DNA of 64,000 bases, from assembly GCF_023101685.1 (NCBI RefSeq), contig NZ_CP082164.1, positions 3,534,001-3,598,000 on the forward strand. Reading direction: 5' to 3'. Position numbers and translations under genes: made by a program. The notes below the pieces were generated by a model, which saw only the letters and a list, made by a program, of their open reading frames with translations, did not search any database and had not been told where the DNA came from. Below, piece by piece: positions 7,701 through 15,349 of this stretch (its first letter is position 1; each line of letters opens with the position of its first letter). This DNA comes from Bradyrhizobium sp. 186. GTDB taxonomy: Bacteria > Pseudomonadota > Alphaproteobacteria > Rhizobiales > Xanthobacteraceae.

Positions 7701-10559
7701 GCGTTCGACGTCGGCCGACAGCGACTTGATCTGGTTGGACGCATCGCCCGATGCCGCGACCAGGGTCGACTGCGCTTCGCGGGCGCTGCTCAGGATCGAG
7801 TTCGCAGCACCCGTGCCGACCGCGGTCAGCGCGCGCTCGACCTCGGTCGAGGTCATCTTGAGCTGGGCGTTGACGTCGGAGGAGACCGTCATCAGCGACT
7901 GCTGGGCGGTGCGCGCGCCCGTCTGGATCGTCTCGCTGGTGTTGACGACGAGATTGGTGAGGGAACGCTCGGCGTCCTCGACATGCGAGCGGATGGCGGT
8001 CGAGATCATCTCCGCGCGGGACATCATGTCCTCGCTTGCCTGGCGACCGCTGCTTTCGATGCGGCCGGCGACGGCCTCGACGCGCGAGCCGAGCAGGTCT
8101 TCGAACTGCGCCACGCGCACGTCGATGTCGTTGGCGACCGAGCCGACCTTGGTCTCGATGGCGTAGTGGATATCCTGGAAGCGCGCCGTGACCGTGTCGG
8201 TCAGATGCGTGCTGCGGCCGTCGATGACCTCGGTGACGCCAGTGATGCGGCGGTCGACCGCCTCGATCGCCTGCGCGGTGCCGTCGGTGAGCGTCGAAGT
8301 CAGCAGCGTGAGGCGCGTGTCAATCGACTGCACGGCCTGCGAGGCGCCGTTCGTCAGCGCGGTCGTCAGGTAGGTGAGGCGGGTATCGATGGACTCGAGC
8401 GCCTGCGAAGCGCCGCCCGTGAGCGTGGTCGTGAGATGCGTCAGCCGCGTATCGATCGCCTGGATCGTCTGCGATGCGCCGTCGGTCAGCGACGTCGTCA
8501 GGTGGGTGAGGCGGGAGTCGATGGACTCGAGCGCCTGCGAGGCGCCACCGGTGAGCGTCGTCGTGAGGTGTGTCAACCGCGTATCGACCGACTGGATCGC
8601 CTGGGCGGCACCGTCGGTCAGCGACGTGGCGAGCGTGTTGAGACGTCCGTCGATGGTCTCGGTCACCGACCTGGCGCGGGTATCGAACGACTGTTCGAGC
8701 GCGGTGACGCGGCCGCCGAACTGCTCGTCGAAGGTCTTGATGTGGCCTTCGATCGTGCCGTCGAGGCTGGTGATCTTGCCCTTCAGCGAGGAATCGAGGT
8801 TGGTTACGCGCTCGCCGATCGTCGTCTCGAACTGCACCAGGCGCTGATCGAGTGCTGCGGTGATCTGGCCGCCGTTCGAGGTGAAGCGGGTGTCGAAATT
8901 GTCGACATAGGTCTTCAGCGTCTCGGCGATGTCTTGCGTGCGGTGGCCCATGCGCTCGACGATCTCGCCGCCGAAGGTCCTCACGGTGCGGTCGAACTCG
9001 GAGATGTGGCGCGTGATCAGCGCGCCCAGCGTGCCGGAGTCGCGGGCGAACTTCTCGACCAGCTCGGAGCCCTGGTTCTTCACCAGCTCGTCGAATGCGC
9101 TCATCTGGAGCGACAGCGAGTCGTGCGCGGTCTCGGTCTGGCTCACGACCTTGGCGACCAGCGTGTTGACGGTGGCGTCGAGCGCCTCGCTCGCCTTGTC
9201 GCCGGAGGTCATGATCTGGCCGGCGAGGCGGTTGCCGGCGTCGTCGATCTTGGCGGAGAGGTCGTTGGAGCGCAGCTCGAGCTCGAGCAGCAGCGAGTCC
9301 GACGAATTCTTCAAGGAATCGTGCACCTGCTCGGTGCGTTCGGAGATGCCGTCGACGATCGCGGCGGAGCGCTGCTCGAACTCGCCGGTGATGCGGTCGA
9401 TGCGCTCGTTCAGCATCTCGTGGACGCGGTCGGCGAGATCGACGAACTCGTCGTGGACGTGGCCGGTCTTGAAGTTGAGGCTGGTGGTCAGCCGCTCGCT
9501 GGCGTCGAGCACGGCGCGCGTGGTCTCGTTGCTGGCTTCCTCGAGGCGGTCGAGCAGGTCGCCGCCGCGCTCGCCGAGCGCCAGGATCATGTTGTCGCCG
9601 GCGTTGCTCAGCGCCCCCGTGATATGGGCGCCGCGCTCTTCCAGCGCGCCGGTAATGCTCTTGGCGACCTCGTCGACGCGCGAGGCGATCGCGTCCGAAA
9701 TCAGTGCGATGTCGTGGCGCAGGTCGATCTGCACGCCGGAGATGGCGCTGCGGACCTGCTCGGCCTGGCCGACCAGGTTGTCGCGCTGGTGCGCGATGTC
9801 CTGGAGCAGGGCGCGGATGCGCACTTCATTGTCGGAATAAGCGCGTTCAAGCGCGGCGACCTCGTTGGCGACCAGCGTCTCGAGTTCGCCGGCGCGCGCG
9901 ATCGCGCGCTCGATGCCATCGCCCATCGCCGCAACCTCGCGGCGGATGGCCTGGCCGACCGTCACCATGGAATCGGAAGCCGAGCCTTCCGGCTCGGAGA
10001 AGCGGATCGCCACCTGTGCCATCGCCTGCGCGATCATGCGCATTTCCTGGCCGCGCCAGACCAGGCTCGCCAGGAAGTAGAACAGCATGATGGGCGCGAA
10101 GAACAGCGCGACGAGGCCGGCAAGCACCAGCACGCCGCTGCTCTGGCCCATGGCGGCCTGGATCGAGGGCAGGAAGCCGATGGTCAGCGCGGCGCAGGCC
10201 GCGAGCCAGATGCCGGCAAAAATGGTGGCGAAGGTGTAGACGCTGCGGGCAGGGCGGCCCTTCTGGAGCGCCTGGAGCAATTGACCGATGGTCTCGCGGT
10301 CGTCATTGGCGGCGCGGCGAGAGCTGCGCGGTTCCTCGATCGGGTCGAACACCGCCCGCTCGTTGGCGGCGGGGCGCGGCTCGAAGACCGGCTCGTCGAA
10401 CACGGGAGGCATCGGCGGCGCCATCGAAGACCCGGTTTCCGTCCGTGCCGAGGCATTGCGGCTGGTGTCCGCAGCCGTGTCGCTGATATTCAGGGCTTCC
10501 TGGATCGCAGAAAGCGCATCTTCTGTGGGGTCTTTGAACTTTTTCGGAGTGTTCGCCAT
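4725..10559 (-). CDS. Giant membrane-anchored repeat protein with apolipoprotein-like 22-mers
   Basis: The protein has 1944 residues. Residues 1-105 are disordered and acidic. Two membrane segments follow at about 107-130 and 141-166 (TFATIFAGIWLAACAALTIG; VLVLAGLVALFFAPIMLFYF), and most of the remainder is charged helix. Two tandem repeat blocks stand out. About six 22-residue units (TRLTHLTTTLTGGASQALE type) lie at about 640-790, and about ten 44-residue units (AREAQSTLIATSTETANQIK type, exactly twice 22) follow at about 890-1330. The 22-residue period is that of apolipoprotein A/E-like amphipathic helices. A Pro-rich linker leads to a conserved globular C-terminus (about 1820-1944). Function is unknown; size, anchoring and coiled structure suggest a cell-envelope or polar scaffold. 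It faces an Hpt gene across shared CtrA-like boxes. Confidence 0.88.
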   Translation of the reverse strand: MANTPKKFKDPTEDALSAIQEALNISDTAADTSRNASARTETGSSMAPPMPPVFDEPVFEPRPAANERAVFDPIEEPRSSRRAANDDRETIGQLLQALQKGRPARSVYTFATIFAGIWLAACAALTIGFLPSIQAAMGQSSGVLVLAGLVALFFAPIMLFYFLASLVWRGQEMRMIAQAMAQVAIRFSEPEGSASDSMVTVGQAIRREVAAMGDGIERAIARAGELETLVANEVAALERAYSDNEVRIRALLQDIAHQRDNLVGQAEQVRSAISGVQIDLRHDIALISDAIASRVDEVAKSITGALEERGAHITGALSNAGDNMILALGERGGDLLDRLEEASNETTRAVLDASERLTTSLNFKTGHVHDEFVDLADRVHEMLNERIDRITGEFEQRSAAIVDGISERTEQVHDSLKNSSDSLLLELELRSNDLSAKIDDAGNRLAGQIMTSGDKASEALDATVNTLVAKVVSQTETAHDSLSLQMSAFDELVKNQGSELVEKFARDSGTLGALITRHISEFDRTVRTFGGEIVERMGHRTQDIAETLKTYVDNFDTRFTSNGGQITAALDQRLVQFETTIGERVTNLDSSLKGKITSLDGTIEGHIKTFDEQFGGRVTALEQSFDTRARSVTETIDGRLNTLATSLTDGAAQAIQSVDTRLTHLTTTLTGGASQALESIDSRLTHLTTSLTDGASQTIQAIDTRLTHLTTTLTGGASQALESIDTRLTYLTTALTNGASQAVQSIDTRLTLLTSTLTDGTAQAIEAVDRRITGVTEVIDGRSTHLTDTVTARFQDIHYAIETKVGSVANDIDVRVAQFEDLLGSRVEAVAGRIESSGRQASEDMMSRAEMISTAIRSHVEDAERSLTNLVVNTSETIQTGARTAQQSLMTVSSDVNAQLKMTSTEVERALTAVGTGAANSILSSAREAQSTLVAASGDASNQIKSLSADVERTLSAAGSATAASILAGAREVQTTLVTASSDAANHVKTLTADVQRSLSMAGSATAESITAGARDAQSTLIATSTETANQIKALSSDVQRSLSMAGTSTAETITTGAREAQSTLIATSTETANQIKALSSDVQRSLSMAGTSTAETITTGAREAQNTLVTASSDAASQVKSLAAEVHRSLSQAGQSTAETITTSARDAQSTLLAVSAEQTGQVRSLAAEMQRALATAGGATIEALTSGVREAQGTLISASTDAASQIKSLTADIERTLTSVGADTASTILNSAREAQTSLTSTSADAASQIRTISTEIERSLSTATTNATNDIQTSALNAQNALINASNEASSRVKSSSADVERSVLAASSSFGQAMTGKTDEIVTYVQQQSDRLANMIDAKRGSLVDAIGSKTSQLTLDIDRVTSDALKSIETRGHAFSQTMMGNGSEVARTINSASEMATGAVNKSLKDLEQASRAAIDQSRQVSIAAVTEMQETSKILRTDTVALFERLREGNILLQEVLTGAHDNLNSLERALVTRVADFVSAMNDVTSRNGAATQNLEDQLNVFNTKTTRALQDLGELSTQFDAHGKALVDAAAVVEQSNKNTTASLAERKQALESLVTTIDLRTTDLDQRLSRFTGLLDESLAAAEERARDIARVVAETAGAGSAAITRQFEAVRAASEEEHRQTVESMHDIYRQTTDEADAMFKQSTEKFSNLVSSMKQMAFEMHNELEATRNELRRGVLEMPQEAAESTAQMRKVIVDQIEALAELNRIVAQHGRGLDVTTTSRATVQRQEEPALAAVGGRGAETRMRDTGSASTLPPPDLGMPAPRRTEAPPVAPAGNDQGRDGWLSDLLSRTDANQGAPTGREAPRGRAAPAPQPQAPQGGGNPLESLSLDIGRLMDRNLASEMWDRYQRGENKAFTKRLYTPAGQKAFDEVARKYRADRNFKATVDRYIGEFERLLDEVARDGRGPQELRNHLTTETGLVYTLLAHSAGRLG
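7241..7508 (-). repeat. Exact 132-bp tandem duplication inside the giant gene
   Basis: Bases 7241-7372 and 7373-7504 are identical, and the identity continues to 7508. The unit is 132 bp, that is 44 codons, matching the protein repeat length. The neighbouring 44-residue units have diverged at the DNA level, so this pair looks like a recent duplication or conversion event that kept the frame. Confidence 0.95.
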
Positions 10560-10950
10560 GTTCAGTCCGAGCCCTCGTTACTTGTACGCGTCCCCCCGCG
10601 AGCCCTGTGCAAGCCCACAGTCCGGATCATGCCGCTTGCGCGGATCTCCGAGCCGTCCCCACCCGGACGGCTTGTCCGCCAATTTCTGCAACATCCTATT
10701 GGCAGAGCGTCGCGAATGAAATGCCCGCGATTAAGACAATCTTAATCATCGTTAACAGGATCGCGGCGTAACGCCTTAGCAACAAATGAAATTCTCCACG
10801 GAACTTGGCCGATTGCGGCAACTTTTCGTCAATAAACCGGCAGAATTGCGCGAAACAGCCCAAACATTTCGTTAACCATTTTCGTGCTTGGGTTGGGGCG
10901 AAACTCACCGCCGGACCGGCGGAACGTCGCGTGATGCCGGGGCCTGCGCC
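10560..10950. promoter_or_regulatory. Divergent regulatory region of the giant gene and the Hpt gene
   Basis: This 391-base region has no gene but is clearly more AT-rich than its surroundings. It holds several TTAA half-sites, described separately, and GTTAACCAT near 10872-10880. It must contain the promoters of both divergent genes. No canonical -35/-10 pair could be chosen with confidence. Confidence 0.6.
10731..10756. promoter_or_regulatory. CtrA-type binding sites (TTAA-N7-TTAA)
   Basis: The sequence TTAAGACAATCTTAA (10731-10745) matches the alphaproteobacterial CtrA consensus TTAA-N7-TTAA exactly. It is followed after six bases by TTAAC at 10752-10756, giving three TTAA half-sites in 26 bp. 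The position between two divergent genes supports a regulatory role. Binding by CtrA is inferred from the motif only. Confidence 0.6.
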
Positions 10951-11325
10951 ATGACGCCTGATCTGCAACGGATGGAATGGATGCCCTCGCCCCCGCTTGC
11001 GCCCATCGACAGCCCGCTCGATCTCGACCACCTTTCGCGCATGACGCTCGGCGATGCCGAGCTGGAACAGGAAGTACTGGGGATGTTCGCCGAGCAGGCG
11101 GTCCGGCTGATCGCGGCGATGACGGCGCTGCCGGCCGAGGCCGGTGCGCTCGCGCACAAGCTCAAGGGTTCGGCGCGCGGGATCGGCGCCTTTGCAGTGG
11201 CCGACGCCGCCGCAAGCCTGGAGATCGCGATCCGGATCGGCCACAACCGGCCCCACGCCTTCGCCGCGCTGAAAGAGGCGGTGGCCGAGGTCCGTGCCGC
11301 CATCGAGGCGATCCTGAAGCACTAG
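10951..11325 (+). CDS. Hpt (histidine phosphotransfer) domain protein
   Basis: A stand-alone phosphotransfer protein of 124 residues. The Hpt motif LAHKLKGSARGIGA places the phospho-accepting histidine at about residue 69. The fold is the expected helical bundle, with no kinase or receiver domain attached. Such proteins shuttle phosphate between a hybrid kinase and a response regulator. ATG 10951 was chosen because the Hpt domain begins soon after it; the frame stays open further upstream without domain content. It is divergent from the giant scaffold-like gene and shares CtrA-like boxes with it. The partner kinase is not in the window. Confidence 0.85.
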   Translation: MTPDLQRMEWMPSPPLAPIDSPLDLDHLSRMTLGDAELEQEVLGMFAEQAVRLIAAMTALPAEAGALAHKLKGSARGIGAFAVADAAASLEIAIRIGHNRPHAFAALKEAVAEVRAAIEAILKH

Positions 11326-11419
11326 AGCCTTTTCCGATCTCGATTGGAACGGGGCTCTAGTCTTTTGTTTTGACGCGTTTTCTTCACGCGAACCGGTATC
11401 CACTTCGCATCAAAACGCT
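11321..11419 (+). repeat. Palindromic intergenic element, probable terminator of the Hpt gene
   Basis: A perfect 9-bp stem (ACTAGAGCC at 11321 with GGCTCTAGT ending at 11361) begins at the Hpt stop codon and is followed by CTTTTGTTTT. This is a plausible Rho-independent terminator. A second pairing (GCGTTTT near 11375 with AAAACGC ending near 11418) follows. I believe this two-part element is common in Bradyrhizobium intergenic regions, but recurrence cannot be checked here. Confidence 0.65.
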
Positions 11420-11497
11420 ATGGCGCCGGGCTGATCGACCCGTTATAGGACAGCCCGGACCTCCTTTATCCCCAAGATCGCGGCAGCACGAGCACAC

Positions 11498-11818
11498 ATG
11501 GCCAAAATTCACTTTGTCGATCACAAGGGCGAAACCCGTACGGTGGACGTCGAGAACGGCGCGACCGTGATGGAAGCCGCCATCCGCAACAGCATTCCCG
11601 GAATCGAAGCCGAATGCGGCGGCGCCTGCGCCTGTGCGACCTGCCATGTCTATGTCGACGAAGCCTGGCGCGAGAAGGTCGGCAGCCCGACGCCGATGGA
11701 AGAGGACATGCTCGACTTCGGCTTCGACGTGCGGCCGAACTCGCGCCTGTCCTGCCAGATCAAGGTCTCCGACGACCTCGACGGGCTCGTTGTGGCGACG
11801 CCGGAACGCCAGGCCTAA
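11498..11818 (+). CDS. Adrenodoxin-type [2Fe-2S] ferredoxin
   Basis: A 106-residue vertebrate-type (adrenodoxin/putidaredoxin-like) ferredoxin. Cluster ligands follow the C-x5-C-x2-C pattern (Cys40, Cys46, Cys49 in [16 protein letters not shown]) with the fourth at Cys86 (RLSCQIKV). An extra cysteine at 44 lies inside the loop. These proteins carry electrons to cytochromes P450, oxygenases or Fe-S assembly. The ferredoxin-NADP reductase about 700 bases downstream on the same strand is a natural redox partner, although a thioesterase gene lies between them on the opposite strand. Confidence 0.93.
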   Translation: MAKIHFVDHKGETRTVDVENGATVMEAAIRNSIPGIEAECGGACACATCHVYVDEAWREKVGSPTPMEEDMLDFGFDVRPNSRLSCQIKVSDDLDGLVVATPERQA

Positions 11819-11840
11819 GTACTCCCCTCCTTATTATGCA

Positions 11841-12308
11841 TTATGCGGCGGGCGGTGCGACCTCGATCCCGCGCTTGTGCCAGGGCCTGAGCTTCTCGAC
11901 GATCTCCGCAGTGAGCGGCGCCGGACGCCGCGTCGCCTCGTCGAGCATGACGCCGACCGACGTCGCCGACGCGATGCATTTCCCTTCCGAAAACACGACC
12001 TGCTCGAAGGTCACCGAGGTTCGTCCGAGCTTCACGACGCCGAGGCCGAGCTCGATGGCGTTGGGCCAGTGCAGTTCGGCGCGGAAATGGATGTCGAGCC
12101 GCACCATGATCCAGGCGAGCCCCGGCGGCGTCAGTCCATATTCCGGACTCTTCATCAGCGTGACACGGCCGGTCTCGAAATAGGTGGCGTAGACCGCGTT
12201 GTTGACGTGCTGGTTGGGATCGAGATCGCCGAAGCGGACGTTGTCGTCGAGGCGGTAGGGGTAGTCCTCCAGGCGCGGCGTCGTATCGAGGCGGCTTGGT
12301 GCGTTCAC
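11841..12308 (-). CDS. Acyl-CoA thioesterase, hot-dog fold (4HBT family)
   Basis: The 155-residue protein shows the 4HBT/YbgC-type motif RFGDLDPNQHVNNAVYATYF, in which Asp and the H-V-N-N segment form the catalytic site. It probably hydrolyses an acyl-CoA; the substrate cannot be predicted. The start is GTG at 12308, with GGAG about eight bases upstream. It is convergent with the ferredoxin gene and divergent from the reductase gene. Confidence 0.88.
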   Translation of the reverse strand: MNAPSRLDTTPRLEDYPYRLDDNVRFGDLDPNQHVNNAVYATYFETGRVTLMKSPEYGLTPPGLAWIMVRLDIHFRAELHWPNAIELGLGVVKLGRTSVTFEQVVFSEGKCIASATSVGVMLDEATRRPAPLTAEIVEKLRPWHKRGIEVAPPAA

Positions 12309-12471
12309 CGATTGATCTCCGTCATATCCTTCCTCGTTACAGCCCAGTTATTTTGACCCGGCAAGTGGGCGCGGCTGCGGGGCGCTCCTGCTTTTATGCC
12401 TTCCCTGATCCATCCCCGTTGGCTAGACAGGCAGGGTCCCCTCTGCCCGCCGGGCGCCGTCCAACCGATAA

Positions 12472-13509
<1,038 letters not shown>

Positions 13510-13614
13510 CGCCGGCGGGCGGGAGGCGATGCCCCATGTTTCTGGTGCTGGAACCGTTCGCGAAATCGCCGTAGTCTGCGGCCATTCCAGTCGTGGGTTA
13601 GCAAGGTGATCATA

Positions 13615-14229
13615 ATGCGGAATCTGTTTTCCAGCTTTCGACTGCTCTCGCTCCTCACGCTCGCGCTGTCGTTCGGCGCGGTGAGCCCGGCTGCTGCGCA
13701 AGCCCCGGCTGCGGCGCAGGCCCAGCCAACTGCGGCAGGCCTCTGGCAAAAGGTCGAAGATGGCAAGACGGTGGGATGGTTCCTCTTCGTCGACCACAAC
13801 GGTGTGTTCGAAGGCGTCATCGCCAAGACCTTTCCGCGTCCCGGCGACGACCCGAACGAGGTCTGCGCGAAATGCACGGACGATCGCAAGAACGCACCGG
13901 TGCTCGGGCTCTCCTTCATCCGCGACATGAAGCGCGACGGACTGAAATATGATGGCGGTAACGTGGTCAATCCGCGCGACGGCAACATCTGGAAGGCCAA
14001 GATGTCGGTGAGCCCGGACGGGCAGACGCTGACCATGCGCGGCTTCCTCGGCATTTCCCTGTTCGGCAAGGATGAGACCTGGACGCGCCTGCCGGATACC
14101 AACCTCGCGCAGGTCGATCCCGCCATCGTCGCGAAATATCTGCCCGCGCAGGCCGCCGTGACAAAACCGCCGCCCGCACCCGCGACGAAGAAGGGCGGCG
14201 CGATGATGGCGCCGGCGCCGAAGCAGTAG
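13615..14229 (+). CDS. DUF2147 family secreted protein
   Basis: The 204-residue protein has a clear signal peptide ([20 protein letters not shown]). A DUF2147 domain follows ([17 protein letters not shown] ... [19 protein letters not shown]), then a Pro/Ala/Lys-rich tail. DUF2147 proteins are exported and of unknown function. ATG 13615 was chosen over an in-frame GTG at 13606 because AAGGTGAT at 13603-13610 is well placed for it. Two cysteines (V-C-A-K-C) before the core could form a disulfide. Confidence 0.88.
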   Translation: MRNLFSSFRLLSLLTLALSFGAVSPAAAQAPAAAQAQPTAAGLWQKVEDGKTVGWFLFVDHNGVFEGVIAKTFPRPGDDPNEVCAKCTDDRKNAPVLGLSFIRDMKRDGLKYDGGNVVNPRDGNIWKAKMSVSPDGQTLTMRGFLGISLFGKDETWTRLPDTNLAQVDPAIVAKYLPAQAAVTKPPPAPATKKGGAMMAPAPKQ

Positions 14230-14286
14230 GCTGCTTTCGCATTCTCGGTGTCGTCCTGGCTTTCGCTAAGACGACATTGGGGATCG

Positions 14287-14645
14287 TCAATAAGTCCGCG
14301 CCTTCTTGCACGCCGAATAGAACGTGCCGTTGCCGGCAACAACCCTCTCCAGGCATTGCCGGGGATCGGTGATGTCACCGTCGACCTGAAAATAGTAGGC
14401 CTGCGTTCCCAGGCTCAGGACATAGTGTCCCGGCGCAAGCTCCGGCTCTGAATCTCCAGCGTGAAGTTCATACATCTCGGGTGTCGCTGGAATCGGCGCT
14501 GTCCGAAACGGGTAGGAGACGTGTTGCGGATGACCCCGACGTCGTCTCCGCCGCTCAGCGTCTTGCCTGCGGCGTCGGTCGAGAATTCTCTGACGATTTT
14601 CGCCACCCGATTATCCATTTGAGACCATTGATTAAGTAATGCCAT
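14287..14645 (-). pseudogene. Possible frameshifted small gene (uncertain)
   Basis: Two minus-strand frames overlap. One covers 14415-14645 (starting MALLNQWSQMDNRVAK). The other covers at least 14287-14475 and stays open upstream to about 14550; its end (PGHYVLSLGTQAYYFQVDGD ... GTFYSACKKARTY) reads like real protein. A single frameshift near 14540-14560 would join them into a product of about 115 residues. I recognise no domain. It could be a decayed gene or just two chance ORFs. Confidence 0.3.
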
Positions 14646-14983
14646 CGCGTCAGCAGCAATTTCTTCTATGTCCTAGCGCAACAAGGTAAGCCTCCGAAAG
14701 AGCAAATCGCGTCGCACTCGGAAGGCTTGACGCAGGCTGGCGCGTTGGCGGGCGTTGCGTCTCAAGGAAATTCCTGCGCGGTCGCTCCACATGCAGGACA
14801 CGCACGGTGGTCGCGGGCAGCACCTCGCGCCAGTAGTTCTCCGGAATGCGCACTGGCGCCGGATTTGCATAGCTGGCGGCAAAGCTGCTGGGGCACGAGT
14901 CGCCATTTCCACGCCGTCGCCGTGAGCGGGGCGGGCGGCGTTGTTTGTCCCGAGCGGCGCTGACTTCGATCCGCGGAGACGAC
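14646..14983. other. Gap with no firm gene
   Basis: A minus-strand ORF at 14650-14985 contains a stretch that reads like protein (YANPAPVRIPENYWREVLPA), but the rest is low-complexity Arg/Pro-rich and the start overlaps the next gene. I do not call it. No promoter or repeat stands out. Confidence 0.4.
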
Positions 14984-15340
14984 ATGAGACTTGCAACACC
15001 GTGTGCGGCGATCCTGCTGGCGCTGATGACGCTGCTGACGACGTCGGCGCTCGCGCGCGACGACGGGCGCTACGCCAACTCGCCGCTAAAACCCTGGTTC
15101 GAGAGCCTGCACAGCGCATACGGGCAATGCTGCTCCGACGCCGACGGCTACGTCATTGCCGACGTCGACTGGGAATCCGATCAAGGGCACTACCGGGTGC
15201 ACATCGACCAGGAGTGGGTCGTCGTGCCCGACGGCGCCGTCATCACCGAGCCGAACAAGATCGGCCGCACCATGGTGTGGAAGCACTATATCGACGGCCA
15301 CCCGCGCGTGCGCTGCTTCATGCCGGGCAGCATGACGTAG
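14984..15340 (+). CDS. Small exported protein of unknown function
   Basis: The 118-residue protein begins with a signal peptide (AAILLALMTLLTTSALA). The mature part has Trp/His/Tyr-rich conserved-looking segments (WFESLHSAYGQCCSDADGYV; VWKHYIDGHPRVRCFMPG) and three cysteines. Similar short periplasmic proteins are common in Bradyrhizobiaceae, but no function is known to me. It is convergent with the siderophore receptor gene, with ten bases between stops. Confidence 0.75.
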   Translation: MRLATPCAAILLALMTLLTTSALARDDGRYANSPLKPWFESLHSAYGQCCSDADGYVIADVDWESDQGHYRVHIDQEWVVVPDGAVITEPNKIGRTMVWKHYIDGHPRVRCFMPGSMT

Positions 15341-15349
15341 AGGTCGCTC

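Noticed and set aside
7176..10745. 1189-residue plus-strand ORF opposite the giant repeat gene
   Set aside because: It is an antisense shadow kept open by GC-rich codon bias. Its Arg/Gly/Ala-rich text follows the repeat of the real gene, and it has no domain or ribosome site.
10803..10828. GGAAC followed 17 bases later by CTTT, resembling an EcfG promoter before the Hpt gene
   Set aside because: The -10 part does not match CGTT well enough; CtrA boxes explain the region better.
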